NCBI GenBank assembly: GCA_018907035.1
Contig: JACCIC010000188.1
Coordinates: 27,501-91,500 of the forward strand
DNA: 64,000 nt
Direction of reading: 5' to 3'
Origin: Sycobia sp. Sy_11
Lineage: Eukaryota; Arthropoda; Insecta; Hymenoptera; Epichrysomallidae
Numbering within the stretch: the stretch's first letter is position 1; each line of letters opens with the position of its first letter. The notes under the pieces were generated by a model. The model saw only the letters and a list, made by a program, of their open reading frames with translations, made no database searches and was not told where the DNA came from. The position numbers were made by a program, and so were the translations under genes. This document shows positions 10,429 through 23,409 of the stretch, piece by piece.

Positions 10429-12102
10429 GTACGTAAAATATATTTGATATGTTAGATCAAAATATCAATTTATTCCTAATGATTTTATTTATATATAAAT
10501 TAAAAGATGCCTATGAATTTTTGATAAAGAGTTGAGTCTTTTATCATTATTAACTTGTCATTTTTTGTTCGTTTTTCCGTACGTATTTTCGTTCGGAAAG
10601 TGGCCTATAACAGCATGCAATATACTTTTCAACGCGCAAGCGTCGTTATCGTTCTAGCCGACTGAAAGGGCTTATTGGAGCTCTATATTCGAAACATAGA
10701 CATGTCCTCAAACATCGGCTTTTCGGCCCGGGTAACAAGTATGTCCGATAAAATTAAATAGACATTAATATTATACAAATTAAACTGATATTTTATTATA
10801 GTTTTTGATAATTCTATATAGGTTGTTCTTTCCGAAAGTTGTATAAAAAGAAATATTTACCGATTACTATAAAATTACTTTTGTTTTAAATTGTTATAGT
10901 TATTAAAATCAAATATTAAAATTTATAATAGGCTTATTGCATGTAGGTATCAACAGTTTTAAATAATTCAAGAAAATATCTTTATAGTTCTAAACCACTT
11001 GTTGATTTTATTGGCAATCATATTACAGTTAGAATCAATATTATAATAATAGTAAGATTATAATAGTGCATAATGGTTCATGAAATTTATTTTAATTTGA
11101 TTAATACGGTGAGTCTAAATTATAATGAAATTAAATGAAATTATTATTAAATTAGAGTGAAACTAAGGAAGAGTGAACTTTATTCCATATGTTTTAGTTC
11201 ATTTTGTGCAAATTGTAATTTTAATATTATTATTTATTTATAAATTCATATAGAACAAACTAATCATAAAATTTCTAAGGTAATATGACTTATTTATAAT
11301 TATTTTTTATTTATGTAATGTTTCAGTTTTATTCATAATTATTATTCTTTAATAATTTATAATTATATTATAAATATATCTTTTATTAAATAATTTTTTT
11401 GTATTCAGAATTTGTACAGCTTATAACGGAAAATAGTATATGCTATGCTTGTGGAAACGTATAATCACGTACGTGTGCGGCAATCACCCACTAACCCAAT
11501 AATTATACGTCTTTTACGGATCTTCCGATTTTTCTATCATTTGTTTATAAGTAGAGTTTCTTAATGTTCAGTTATTATATTCGCTTTTTATAATGGTTTC
11601 CAGAGGATTGTATAAAGTTTAGTTTCTCACCTGAGTAATTGCTCAGGATTATTTTTCTCAGGATGCTTTTACAAAAAAAGTGCATATATGCAGCAAAGAA
11701 TGTAAGAAGATAAAAATAGTTTGAGATTATATTGTTCACAAACTATTGGCATTCAAAACAAATTGCAAACAATTAAAAGATTTTAGTAATATTTTTTAAT
11801 TTATGACATTCAAGTATAGAACTTTTAAAAATTTTTAATAAAACATTTGCGATATTTCTATTATATTCATCGATGTATGCTAAGCAATGTATGTAATTAT
11901 CATTTTTTAAAAATTTAATTGTTGTTTAATTACACCGTCTTAAACATAATAAGCGATAATTATTATTTCATTCTATCATCATTAGAAATTGTTGAGATGA
12001 TACAGCTCTTTCACAGTGATATTTCTTTCAAGAGGTTTGTATAAACAACAATTAAAGAAAAATTAAATTAAAAAATTAGTATCTAAATCACTATTTTGAT
12101 CT
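10429..12102 (+). other. DHX8 intron 1, unclassified part
   Basis: Starts with donor GTACGT. AT-rich, with a slightly GC-richer patch at about 10570-10740 (AACGCGCAAGCGTCG, TTTTCGGCCCGGG) whose nature is unknown. No gene recognised. The whole intron runs to 28891. Confidence 0.5.
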
Positions 12103-12300
12103 TATTTAACGTCGCTTTATTTATGCTTCCAAATACCGGTGCGAATCAGCGGAGATCTACGACGTGCTTGTAAACAAAGTATATGTAAATAATTACAGCG
12201 GTGTTTGTGTCCATCGGTCGAGAGCGGGATTTGAACTCAGATCACTAAATTACTAGTCCTTTATATATTCTACGATTGAGCCATCATAGACCACGTCTAA
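12103..12300 (-). mobile_element. tRNA-derived SINE, copy 1
   Basis: On the minus strand it reads an A-box-like GATGGCTCAATCG, a B-box-like GAGTTCAAATCCCG, then a body CACCGCTGTAATTATTTACA and a tail GCATAAATAAAGCGACGTTA. The same order occurs at 38220-38397 and 62686-62885. A box plus B box with a shared non-tRNA tail is the structure of a pol III SINE, not of a tRNA gene. Confidence 0.85.
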
Positions 12301-12808
12301 TCCGGCGCTAAAATTCCAACTATTTACGTCCACGATCGTCTGCCGGGGTAACGTATCCTTCATCTTTAGTATATATGGAGCAAGATGGGGGATGCGGCTA
12401 AAATACAGCAATGGTCTCTCAGGATAGGATCAAACGAGCTTTTGGCCTAACAGGCTTGGTGCACCCGGGAGTTACCGATGCTGGGAGTGGGAAATTGGCG
12501 CTTACTTCCTAATACCGCATACCCGTTACAAGTGGTTCAGCGACTACTGACAGTCAAATCTTTGGAAAGTTCTGCTTTAATGGGTCGGGGGCTTGGTTTT
12601 GATGCCCGACCGAGAGAAGGAACTACTCTATAAAAACCCTCCTAATCTCACATTGTATCGCAGTTGCGATAAGGGACGCATTGGTTCCAGGGTAGAATAT
12701 GGGAACCGCTACAACTGCCAGAGGATTTACACATTGCCCGTTCGATAAATATCTTGTCCACCGAACGGGATGCTGCAAAGCGTCCTCAGTAGGTGGACGT
12801 ACGACTAT

Positions 12809-14191
12809 CATGATCAAAAATTAGAAAGTAGTAGAGGAGAAAGATAGGGAGAAAGATAAGGAGACTTGGCGGCCTAGAGAAAAGGCCCAGACTGCAGAAA
12901 GGGAGCCAGACAAAACGGAACCGAGCAAGCAAAGAGTCGACAAAATGCCATTAATAAGGCTCACCAAAGCGGGCAACACGAAGGACGCCATCCAGGCTGC
13001 AGGCAAAACAAGGCCTCTGACGGATAGGAAAAACGCAGAGAAGGATGATAGCCCCTCCTTAGGGCAAAATCTGGAAAAGCCCTGCAAAGAAAAGGAAGGA
13101 AGCTTAGAGTAACACACTTGTAATCAAAGCTCAGCACTCCCCAAGGGCAGTTCGCCCAACAACGCTAGCTTGGACTACCTAGAGATCCCTGCACGTAGTG
13201 CCGACCTCTACGAGAAAATAAAAGGGGTCCTCAAAACATCGGAGGACCCAGAACTAAGAAAGGAGGGGCTAAAGAGCCTCAAAGAACTAATGGTGATTAT
13301 TTCTGAAATGGCCATCAGATGTGCTCGGGTAGAGGCTAAGTCGGAGGCCTTGCACGAGCAAGCAGCAAAAAAACAGCGAAGGGGCCACAGACCTATGCAG
13401 CTGTGGTCTCCAATGACGCTGAAAGGCAGCAAAAGCAAACAACACTGGTCGCTCCAAAGGCCCAGTTTGCTAAAGCCACAATAAGGCCACCACCCAAGGT
13501 GGTCTTATTAAACCAGAGGGACGTGGAGAACATCTCCACAACAAGTAAGGCAAAGGAGGTCTTACAAAAGACCTTCAACCTGAGGCAGTCTAAGGTACAG
13601 ATAAAGAATCTGCGGGAGACACGGAAGGGTCTCCTGGTGGAAACGGCAACCGAAGCGAGGTTGCAGAAAATTAAGGAATCAAAGAGTCTAATGGAGCTCT
13701 TTGAGATAGAGGCCCTAACAAAGAGCAAGCCGAGGCTCATTATCTATGATGTGCCTAAAGACATGTCATCAGGTGAGGTGACCTCGGCCGTCTTCGAACA
13801 AAACGAAGACTTGACCTCTACGACAGAAGAATTCGCCGAATTCTTCAAACCCCGCTTCAAAACGGGCAAGAGGAGTGACTCGGTTACTAACTGGGTGGTG
13901 GAAGTTACCCCAAACATTCGGGGCAAACTCCTACAAAGAAAACGTATATACATAGAGTGGTTATCTTGCCGAGTACAAGATTACCTACGTGTCACCAGAT
14001 GCTACAAGTGCCAAGGCTACAGGCACGTAGCCAAGCACTGTAAAAGTGAATTATGTTGCTACCACTGCAGTCAGGGGGGACATGGCCGCAAGGACTGCAA
14101 AAATAGAACTGCAAAAAAGCCAAAAAAGCGCATAACCATGGCTCAATGGACACTAAATGGTCTGTTTACAAAGCTGCCTTGGAGAGATTAG
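12809..14191 (+). pseudogene. LINE ORF1 with CCHC zinc knuckles
   Basis: A nucleic-acid-binding, gag-like protein of a non-LTR retrotransposon. A charged N-terminal part (12.8-13.1 kb) has stops near 12824 and 13110. A second part (13.17-13.38 kb, EIPARSADLYEKIKG) leads to a run of A at about 13366-13373, where the frame shifts. The longest open part then runs to 14191 and carries two knuckles, CYKCQGYRHVAKHC and CYHCSQGGHGRKDC, each C-x2-C-x4-H-x4-C. R1 elements often have three, so one may be absent or lost. It ends 15 nt before the ATG of ORF2. Confidence 0.8.
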
Positions 14192-14206
14192 TCAACTCCA
14201 CGGATT

Positions 14207-16790
14207 ATGGCCAGTAATGCACGAAATAATCGAAGTGGACCTGTCCTGCGCGTTGCGCAATTAAATGCCAGAAGAGCACGCAGGGTCACTCCAGAGATAA
14301 GATCTAAATGTATGGAAAGAGGAGTAGACATCCTGCTTCTCCAAGAGCTGTACCAGCGCCTTGGCCGAATAGAGGGGTTCGGGCTACGCAATAGAATGGT
14401 ATATGTGGATGGGCAAATCCTCTGGGCGGCTATAGCAGTCCTCAACCCAGAGGTGACCGTGCTTAAATTAAAGCACCTAACCAACACACAGTTCGCTGTG
14501 GCGGAGGTTAGGATGCAATCTTTAACGATGTATGTGGTCAGTGGATATTTTCAGCTGAGCCATGAAATAGGGGTTCAACTTACACACCTAAGTAAGGTGT
14601 TGCATGAACTTCGGGGGAGGATGGTGCTAATAGGTGCTGACTCCAATGCCAGATCCCCCTGTGGGGATCTGATCGCACAGACCGGAAAATGCAAGAACTA
14701 GTAAACTTCATAGCGCAGTGGAATCTCGAGGTTGCCAATGTGCCTGGCAGTATCGCCACCGTCGCCAGTAAAGTTGGAGAGGGAAATGTGGATGTAACTC
14801 TTGTCACCATGAATCTCGAGACACTCATCACAGGATGGGCCGTCAGGGAGGACTGGACCTCGAGTGATCACAGAACGATCACGTTCCACCTAAATGGAGC
14901 AAGCACACTCACAAGATCAGGTGCTGTAAATCAGGGAAACAAACTGAAACGATACTCCACACAGAAAGCGAACTGGGAGACCTTCTGCACTGTACTCGTG
15001 GATAAATGGGACCAGATCCCTAAAGAAATGCCCGGTTCTAAAATGGAGACAATTGAGAGACTTCGCTCTTTGACAGCCACTTTGAGAAAAGCGTGCAATG
15101 CTGCCATACCGAGGAGTAGGGTAGCTGTTAGGAGGGTTCTCTGGTGGAACCCTGAACTAGCTAGGTTAAAAAGAGCTACAAATCAAGCCCGTCGAGTATT
15201 CCAGAAAGAGCGTGATCCCGTCAGACGGAAGCGCCTCAAGTATGAATACGAAGCGGCCAGAAGGGACTATGTCCGTAGACTCAGGCATACCAAAGGGTCC
15301 AAATGGCAAGACTTTGTCACTGTAAAGGATAATGAGAACCCCTGGGGTGTAGCTTACCGACTCCAAGTCGGTAAGCTGTCCATTAAGGAAGTTCGTGCAA
15401 CGTCCGTTTGGATGATGACACCTATACAACGGACTGGGTGAGCTCCGCTACTGCTGTGCTCAAAACCCTGTTCACTCCAGACAATATACAGGATGAAACG
15501 CAAGAGCGTAAAGATATGAGGAACTTGGCTAACATGCTTCCCCTAGGGGAGCCGACCTTGAATTCGATCACACTGAGTTGGATCAGATCATGGCCAAGAT
15601 GAAGCTAGGTAAGGCCCCTGGCCTAGACAGCTTTGACTTGACAATCATTCGAAAGGCACTGCCGACCATCAGGCAGGACCTGATCACCATCTACAACTCG
15701 TGCCTGAGATTCTCGGTCTTCCCCAACGAGTGGAAGGTTGGCCAAGTCGTCACAATCCGAATGGGTGAGGACAAAGAACCTGAGGACCCTGCGTCCTACA
15801 GGCCCATTTGCCTCTTGCCACTGCTCGGCAAGACCCTTGAGGCTCTAATACTGAACAAGTTAAATAGGATCATTGATACAAGGTTGTCTCCTAGACAGTA
15901 CGACTTCAGGAGAGGGCGATCCACAGAGGACGCCATCGTTCAGTTGCGTAAGTCTGTGAGTTAATCGAGCAGAAAATATGTTGTTGCAATCTTCCTGGAC
16001 ATCAAAGGCGCCTTTGAGAACGTCTGGTGGCCAGCTGTCTTAACAGCATTGAAAAGCAAGGCATGCCCCAGGGCTCTCTATAAATTAATAAAATATTACC
16101 TGAAGGGCCGTCGAGTCCTCATACGTGATGGTTTTGAGGAAGTACAACTTGGGATCAGTAAGGGTTGTTCGCAAGGATCCGTACTGGGCCCAACTCTATG
16201 GAACCTATTTCTTGATTCCCTCTTTTGGCAGCTCTCAAGACTAGGGTGCGAAGTCATTGCGTAAGCAGACGACATAGCACTCCTGGTGGAGGGAGACTCG
16301 CGTAGGAAAGAAAAGACCAGAGTTATATTGAAGAAGTGAATACCTGGTGAAGAGATAGATATCTTAATGACTGGCAGGAAATCTGGAATAACTCGACAAA
16401 AGGTAGGCTGACATATTCATATCTACCTAATGTCAGAGATAGGCTGAAGGTAGACTGGATCAGCCCGTCGCGATGGCTGATTCAGTTCCTCACTGGGCAT
16501 GGGGACTTTAAGTCATACCTCTCTCGATTCCATCTGAGAGAGGACGATACATGCTCATGTGGAGGGTGGATACGCCAGAGCACGTTCTGACCATCTGTCC
16601 GAAATATCAGGAAATTAGGATCAGGTTCCTAAGAGAAAATAACACCTCTATTGAGGTCAAGACTCTATTGAGTCAAGAAAATTACAAGGCTTTCGAAAGG
16701 CTAGTGAGAGAACTCCTACAAACAAAGGAGTCTCTCGAAGTAATAGAGCAACTGCTCGAAGCAGAGGCAATAGAGGAACCTGATTAGGTA
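14207..16790 (+). pseudogene. LINE ORF2: endonuclease and reverse transcriptase
   Basis: Starts MASNARNNRSG. The N-terminal APE-type endonuclease, which nicks the target, shows LNARR, the catalytic Glu in LLQELY, GADSNARSP and, after a frameshift near 14665-14690, SDHRTI. The reverse transcriptase follows in shifted frames: ASYRPICLLPLLGKTLE, FRRGRSTEDA and KGCSQGSVLGP are legible. The active site, normally YADD, reads stop-ADD (TAA at about 16262). After EGDSRRK around 16310 the thumb region is largely missing: relatives have well over a hundred more residues before the C-terminal part that resumes near 16400. The C-terminal Cys/His motif is seen as CSCGG...HVLTIC around 16555-16600. Confidence 0.85.
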
Positions 16791-16836
16791 GGTAGGGATC
16801 TGGCAGATGAAAGGTAAAAAAGTACGTCCGTACTTT

Positions 16837-18259
16837 TTCTTTTCCGTTAAAAATTGCATTCACGAATTGAAAATCAGTATTCTTGGAAATCGAAAATTTA
16901 ATCCGAAATGTTATTGAAACTACTTCTTTATTCTAAGTTCGCACGCAAATGCTAAAATTTTTCCCGCGTAATTTTTGTATCCGCGAATCTTTGCATAAGC
17001 CGTTTTAGTAGTTAAATTGAATATTTAATAAAATCAATTTATATATGGCACTCTGAAAACAATTTTTAATAAATAATTATTATTTGTTTAAACAATTAGA
17101 TTTCTATATGTGCAATTTTTAAATCATTTTAATCATTATCTCTCATAAAAATTCCAATTTTATTATCTTAAAAATTTGCACTCAAGCATTTATCATACTT
17201 GATTTTATCTTTGCATTTAATCAACTTAATAATCTAATATTAAAAATTTATTAATTTTAAATCAGACTCTTTTTAGATCTTAAGATTCTGCAATTGCAAT
17301 TTTAGATTTTTGAATAAAAACGATAGTGTGAAATGCACTAAAGTTCTTTTGTTCAAATAGCGAATGAGTGATCTCTGATGGTTTCGAATATCACGAGTTT
17401 CGAGTGTTCCGTTTTCATTCATTTATAGCCGCACAGATTTTCTTGACCTCTGCTGGTTAATGCGAAAATTACGGCTTTTGTTGATTGGAAGTATATTGTT
17501 TGTTTATCGTCTGTTTCTTGGTCTATTATCTTCGTCGCTTAGCCTTTATATCAGATATTAAATTCATTGAATTTCAAATATCTGTCGGGACGATCTTCCA
17601 ATACCTATATCCACCTTCTACATCGATACAGCTGCCTGATGAGAAAGGACAGACCGTTCCCGACCTTAAACGTATTTGGTTTTCTTCAAAGTTGATATTA
17701 GCTGAGTCGATATTAGCTGAGTTGATATTAGCTAGTCGTTAATGTAATTCTAACTGATGTTTGTACGACTACTGATTCCCAACTACCATACGGATCTGTG
17801 TAACCAGCACCGCCACACTTTCCATCTGTGACTTGCTGTTTGGTTTACCTTGAGTCCGTCAATTATTTGGTTTTCTATTCTGTGTATTCCGCTGTAGTGT
17901 GCGTCCTTGCACTTTTGGTCTCCGATTTCTTGTATATATTGGGCCATACCTCCGTTTACGATGGATATATGTGCAAATGTTCCGCAGTGGTATATGGTTC
18001 TTTGGATCTCGACCTTACATTTGAGTGCTCGTGTTATGTCGTATTTTGCGATTTGTAATAACTATGTATTTACTGGTTACATTGACTTCGGTATTTGGCA
18101 ACGTGCACTCGCGTACTTGAGTGAATAACATGATAGTGATGGAGTATGAAGAGCCACAATCATATCCTACGATTGCCTTGGCTCTAGGACTCGCGCAAAT
18201 TAATAGTAATATACTTATGATATGGGATGTTGTCGTTTTCTAAAATCAAAAAGATATGA
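16837..18259. other. AT-rich intron sequence with a 15-bp tandem repeat
   Basis: Mostly featureless. At about 17691-17737 there are three near-copies of GATATTAGCTGAGTT. Reading frames at 17.5-18.1 kb overlap one another and have no recognisable domain. The right part may be the 3' untranslated region of the gypsy element. Confidence 0.4.
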
Positions 18260-18503
18260 GTTATTTTCCCCCTCCCCTTTGTCGACTATTTCATTTATTT
18301 TTGAAAATATGCGTGGATACATATATGATATGGTTAATTAGTTATATAAGTAGACATGGATGTGTTTATCAAGCTTCAGAGTTTGAGCGTTTACGCATGG
18401 TTTTAGGAGTGGATATTTCTTTATTTATATGTGATATTCTCAATCTGTTTGCATCCACGATCTTGCTACTTTTATTTACTTGAATACGAATATTAATTTT
18501 ATT

Positions 18504-20517
18504 TCAAATCTCTAATACTTTATGTGGACCTGAATAGTGATTGCCAAATTTGTTAGGTTTTGGGCCAGATAATAAGAATACATAATCACCTAATCTGAAA
18601 TTGTGTTTATTTATTCTTTGGGTATAGTATTTTTTTGACCGAAATTTTGAAACTACTAAATTATAATATGTAATTTTTTGAATACCGTTTAGTCTAGTAA
18701 CTAAGTCAATTAAATAATCTTTATAAGTGGGTAACCTGTGTCCTTCTTTTAAAGGATCTGTGGATGAAAGTCTAGCTATCCTACCAAATATTGGTTGATG
18801 ATCGGTCACTATAGTAACTTTCCGCCCATATACGTAAGAACGAAAGGCTTGTATGCTGTGCACGACAGCTGGCGCTTTCTGTTTGTGTACTTCATATTTG
18901 ACTTCGGCATTACGCAGGACCCGTGACGTATATGCGATCGGTTTATCCTGCTCTATTTCTCCTTGGGATAGAATACCTCCAATGGCGTATCCGGATGCAT
19001 CTGTGGTTATGTTAAATGGTTGGGTAAGATCGGGAATTGTAATAAGGGAGCATTGCATAGTATATCTTCTAATGTTTGAAATGCTTTTTCTGCTTTATCG
19101 ATCCATTCGAATATGCTATCCTTTTGTAAAAGTTTAGTTAGTGGTTTAGATATTGCTGCGAATTTCTCTATCAATCGACGATAATAGCCGGCTAACCCAA
19201 GAAATTGTCCAACGTTTTCCACGTTTTTTGGCCGTGGGAAACCCCTTACAGCTTCTACTTTCTTTGGGTCAGGACTGAGTCCTTTTTCGCTCAATCGATG
19301 TCCAAGATAATTGACTTCTCTTTTTAGGAAGTCGTATTTATCCAACTGTAGCTTGAGCCCAGCACCTCTAGTCTGTCTAATAGGAGTTTCACTTTTTCGT
19401 TGTGTTCCTCTGGGGTGTTCGAATCTACAACAATATCGTCTAAATATACAAATAATTTAATTCCTTGTAAGCTCTTTAGTAAACTATCCATTAGTCTCTG
19501 AAATGTTGCGGCTACATTTTTGAGTCCGAACGGCATTTTAACAAATTCGTAATAGCCTAAAAAAGTGCTAAAAGCTGTTTTACAGGCATCTTTTGATTCC
19601 ATTTTAATTTGGTTAAAACCAGAAGCTAAATCGAGTACGGTATAGTATTTTGTTCCTACTACCTGATCAAATATTTCTGTTATATTTGGTAAGGAATATG
19701 AGTAACTAATGGTTTTTTCACTTAGAGCTCTGAAGTCTAGCACCATACGCCATTTAGAGCGGCCTTCTGAATCTGCACGCTTAGGCACAATCCATAAGGG
19801 GCTATTTCATGGAGAATTTGAATCTTTTATTAATCCCGAGGCTAATAGATCGTTTACTTCTTTGTCGATTTCCCCTTTAAGCGCGTGAGGGAATTTGTAC
19901 TGTTTCGTATTGATAGGTTCGTTGTCAATCGTTGTGATTTGGTGAATAATAACATCTGTACCTGGTAACGGATCTCCAGACAAGAAAAATTTTTCTCGGT
20001 TAGTCTCAACCAAATCTTGAATATATCTTGCCTCAATTTCGTTTAAATATTCTGTCGTATGTGTCGGTATGTGTAAGGGTATATAACATTTTTATAGCTA
20101 TGTTTTCGTTTTCGTAGCAATCTTCATAGGAAAAATTTAGTTCATTATCTGCAAATGAGATCGCACTACCGATTCGTCCTCTGAATTTTCTCGAGGGGCA
20201 TTGATATATAAAGATCCTGTTGATTTATTATATTCATTCCTTTCTGCTCCATTTTTTATTTTTTCGACTAATTTTTCTTATGATTGAAATTGCATGGGAT
20301 GTTCTCATGTTGGTATTTTTAATATTTGTATTTTATAATTAATAATTGCGTATGCGTCATTTAGATATATAGCACCTAATACTCCTGTGTAGGGAATAGG
20401 AAATTCATCGGATACAACGTGAAAGTATGATATTCCATCTAACACCTTTATTTTTACTTGATCTATTATTTGGAAAAGCTCAGAACTAATTCCCTTTAAG
20501 TCTGGTCGAAAAGTCAT
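18504..20517 (-). pseudogene. Gypsy pol: protease, RT, RNase H, integrase tail
   Basis: In order on the minus strand: protease-like remains (20517-20305, with PIPYTGVLGAIYLNDAYAII); a short N-terminal RT region (20013-19807); the RT core at 19788-19324 with MVLDFRAL and the active site VYLDDIVV; the connection domain at 19345-19007 (YLGHRLSEKGLSPDP, FLGLAGYYRRLIEKF); and RNase H at 19058-18504 with TTDASGYAIGG and TDHQPI. In that same last frame RNase H runs straight into an integrase C-terminal motif (LGDYVFLLSGP), so most of RNase H and the integrase core have been deleted with the frame kept. Frame changes lie near 19340 and 19800. The polyprotein would not work. Confidence 0.85.
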
Positions 20518-20929
20518 TTCGTCTAGATATAAGTATTTGGTCGAGTCAGATGGAGAAATGCTAGATAAGCTACTGGGACTAGATTTGCTGGTATTTTGTA
20601 GCTATATATAATAAATTTTTAATGGAGAGATATTTTTGTTTGTAACCTCTGTTTTTAAGGCAGGCGATATTTCAGGAACCCTGGACTGGGGTCGAGGAGT
20701 TGATGTTCCTATTGGCGACAATTGAACTTTTCTTTAAGATTTTTGAGGAGTTTTTAGTTGATTCTTTTTTCAAAAGTTTCCTAAGTTCTTCTTGTTTGAC
20801 TTTACTACCCGTATTATAATCTTCGTTACTCATGAAAGAGACCTGAGATTGATTTTGATTTTATACATGAGCGTCAACTAATAGGAGCTACTGAACTTAT
20901 TTTCCACGTATATATTCTATGCGTAATTA

Positions 20930-20983
20930 TGCATATACTAATTTTCGAAAAATAATGAAGGAAAATATTTGATGAAAAAAGGA

Positions 20984-21043
<60 letters not shown>

Positions 21044-21560
21044 GAATAAATTATTAATATAATATAGTACAATAGAGTTTTGAAAAAAGTCGAAGTGCCA
21101 GATATATTATAATAAACATTAATGATTTATAAAGTACCTGAGCTGAAAAACCAGTTTCCAATATTTTCCTGGAGAAAATAGCCTGGTAGAGATCTGTAGA
21201 GTTTTAAATATATTGATTGCGCGACCGGCCGATAGTTTGCTTTTTACAAAGAAAACATTTTGAACAGAGTTCAGTAATAAAATTTTCTTGATCTACGTTG
21301 AGTGGAAAATTTTCAGCGTTGCTTCATAAGGTTGGTGAATCGTACTAATATATATCTAATTAGGTTTCGTTGAATAATAGTTCTTTGTTATTTGATTTTA
21401 TTCAATATAAAATAATTAGTATAAATATCTAATTATCGACGAAAATTGGTTTAGCGAAATAAAGTGTGAGAGAGATAGAGAGATAATAGAATAGAATATT
21501 AATCATAAGAGCAAGAACGACAAGATAACGACTAGGTGTTGCACCCGTAGATTTTTTTTA
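20930..21560 (-). repeat. LTR-like region of the gypsy element, with GA array
   Basis: Reverse-complement matches to the LTRs at 5471 and 8645 are legible by eye: ATTCACCAACCTTATGAAGC, CTGAAAATTTTCCA and the TCTCTCTATCTCTC stretch. A GA microsatellite of about 50 bp (20992-21039) sits where the other LTRs have a shorter CT-rich stretch. The outer boundary is unclear because 21560-21770 does not match the LTR start. Confidence 0.55.
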
Positions 21561-21770
21561 AATAAACGTATTAGCTTTAGCGTGTCTGGAAATTCCTTTA
21601 CACAGAATACTCAGTGTAAAGTGTGGGTGACGTGACTTACTGCAGAAAGCTCAGGGAATAAAATTTTTTTTGTTGAAGCGGACCCCGAGCCTATTTCCAT
21701 CTTGCAAACGTGGAATAGGCAGCAGTGTTAAACGTTGTTTCGTTTTAAAATAAAAAAATAATAAAAATAC

Positions 21771-21890
21771 TTATTCTACGTTAGTAAAGGACAACCTGAC
21801 TGCCCCCACTATCTTAAATTTAGGATCATCTTCTTGTCCAACGTTTCGAACAGCTACGGTTCATCCTCAGGACCTTTTTTACGGAAAAAG
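21771..21890 (-). repeat. Penelope-like terminal repeat with hairpin
   Basis: The minus strand contains CTGAGGAT, then a GAAC/GTTC stem, then GAAACGTTGGAC, followed by a downstream block with CAGTCAGGTTGTCCTTTAC. The same blocks occur beside GIY-YIG-like coding remains at 54525-54690 and at 60425-60545. It has no coding partner here. Confidence 0.6.
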
Positions 21891-21923
21891 GACATTAATG
21901 GTGGAAAATGGATACATATTAGC

Positions 21924-22848
21924 TTAATCAAAATATTTTCTGGCATTTTCTACTACTTTTTCCCATCTTACTGGCTATATGGCGATACCGTTGCGAAAGA
22001 ACGATGTCGGTACCGAAGCGATCCATTCATCCACAAATTCTTGCACTTCTTGAACATGTCGGAAGTGCGTATCAACGAGGTTGTACTGCATCGATCTAAG
22101 TACGTGGTAATCAGAAGGCGCTATGTCTGTCGAGCAACTGGGTGCGACAACATTTCCCATTCGAGCTCCAACAGGGTGTTTTTGACGGCTTTCGCAACAT
22201 GTGACCGAGCTTTGTCAGGCAAGAGAATGACTTTGCGCCTATTGCCCGCGATTGCTGATCTATGTTTATCGTAGTACAGCACACCCTCTGAGTCCCACTA
22301 AATGGAATGTAATGGCTTTCGGCCGTCGATGATCCGTTTTGGTTTCGATGTGAACGGTTGGCCTGGATCCATCCATGACTTTTTGCACAGAGGATTGTCA
22401 TAGTAGATTCACTTTTCATCACCAGTCACAGTACAACATCACAAAAAACTATTTTTTCCTGGAAAGCAAAGATAGTGCGATATTGTATTGATTCATAATG
22501 TCATTTTCGGTAAAATCGTGTGGCATCCATTTTCCTTCTTTATGAGTCTTCCCCATCGCATATAAACGTTTGCCAACTGCTCTGTTACAGATTCCTAACT
22601 TATTAGCGAGCTGAGTTTTCATCTAATAATGTTTGTAATTTACTATCTTCAAACTTTTTTGGTTGTCGAGAACGTTCTTTCTCAGTATCTCCACTTTTAA
22701 ATCTCTGAAACTACTCTTTACATATTGTAAACGATGGAGCTTGTTTGCCATAACATTCTTGAAGCAATCGATAATTTTTTGCTACACTTTTCTTCAAACC
22801 AAAATAGTGCAAAAGGACATGTAGAAAAAACGATTTATCACGATTCAT
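21924..22848 (-). mobile_element. Mariner, decayed (separate lineage)
   Basis: Minus-strand transposase remnant from ATG 22848 (MNRDKSFFLHVLLHYFGLKK) to a stop at 21924-21926. Legible parts include RFKSGD, KFEDSKLQTLLDEN and, at the far end, DIAPSDYHVLRSMQ with the third catalytic Asp, then FRNGIAI and ARKYFD. Several stops and frameshifts lie between. The divergence from the 6.6-kb family shows an independent and older colonisation. GATGGCGCC occurs just outside at 22886-22894. Confidence 0.82.
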
Positions 22849-23409
22849 TTTTCACTGATCAAAAAATTATAATATTTACACAAACGATGGCGCCTGTTAA
22901 TTGAATTTTATTGGTAAATGCCAAAACTATAAAATAAGTACTAGATCCGACACATCTGACTTTTCGTACTATTGATATTGCCTTTTAAGTCTGAAGATCG
23001 AAAACTAAGCTCGCCTCCTAATATATAAGGTGATTAGTCATGATAAATTAAAATAATTTCTAATCTTTAGATTTGCAAAAATACTTGTAATAGAAATTAC
23101 ACAAGTATCTTCAGTGTCCTGTTCGTGTAGTCTATCCATTCGAGTGCTATTGTTTTATGTTGCAAAATGAATAGAATAGGCTCATTCATTTATTTTAATT
23201 TCATTGGTTTGTACAATTCACTTAGAAATATCTGGATTGTAGTTTTTATAAACAATACTTTAAATTATCTGAAAACGATCAAATTAATGGAACAGAATTT
23301 TCTTATAAAATATATATCCTTAAGCAATCATAGTTTTTTTTATAACAATATGTTACAATAGGTATATACAAATAATGTAAATTTTCTTTATCATACCGAT
23401 AGAATATGT
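22849..23409. other. Mariner end and AT-rich spacer
   Basis: The first part probably contains the mariner 5' end. The rest is AT-rich with nothing recognised. Confidence 0.4.

Larger units (their letters stand above)
12345..16836 (+). mobile_element. R1-like non-LTR retrotransposon, defective
   Basis: About 4.5 kb of clearly GC-richer DNA in an AT-rich intron, with two reading frames in the LINE order: a zinc-knuckle ORF1, then endonuclease plus reverse transcriptase. A non-coding leader (about 12345-12808) precedes ORF1. The 3' end is uncertain and is placed after AAGTACGTCCGTACTTT near 16836; no poly-A tail or target duplication was identified. The R1-clade assignment rests on the APE-type endonuclease, the RPICLLP and GKTLE motifs and the C-terminal Cys/His motif. 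Frameshifts, stops and a deletion in ORF2 make it immobile. Confidence 0.85.
18260..21560 (-). mobile_element. Ty3/gypsy LTR retrotransposon, decayed
   Basis: A minus-strand element with the gypsy gene order protease, reverse transcriptase, RNase H, integrase, and LTR-like sequence on its upstream side (about 20930-21560). A purine tract on the minus strand (AAAGGGGAGGGGG, about 18270-18287) could be the polypurine primer. No clear LTR was found beyond it. Fragmented by stops, frameshifts and at least one large deletion. Confidence 0.8.
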
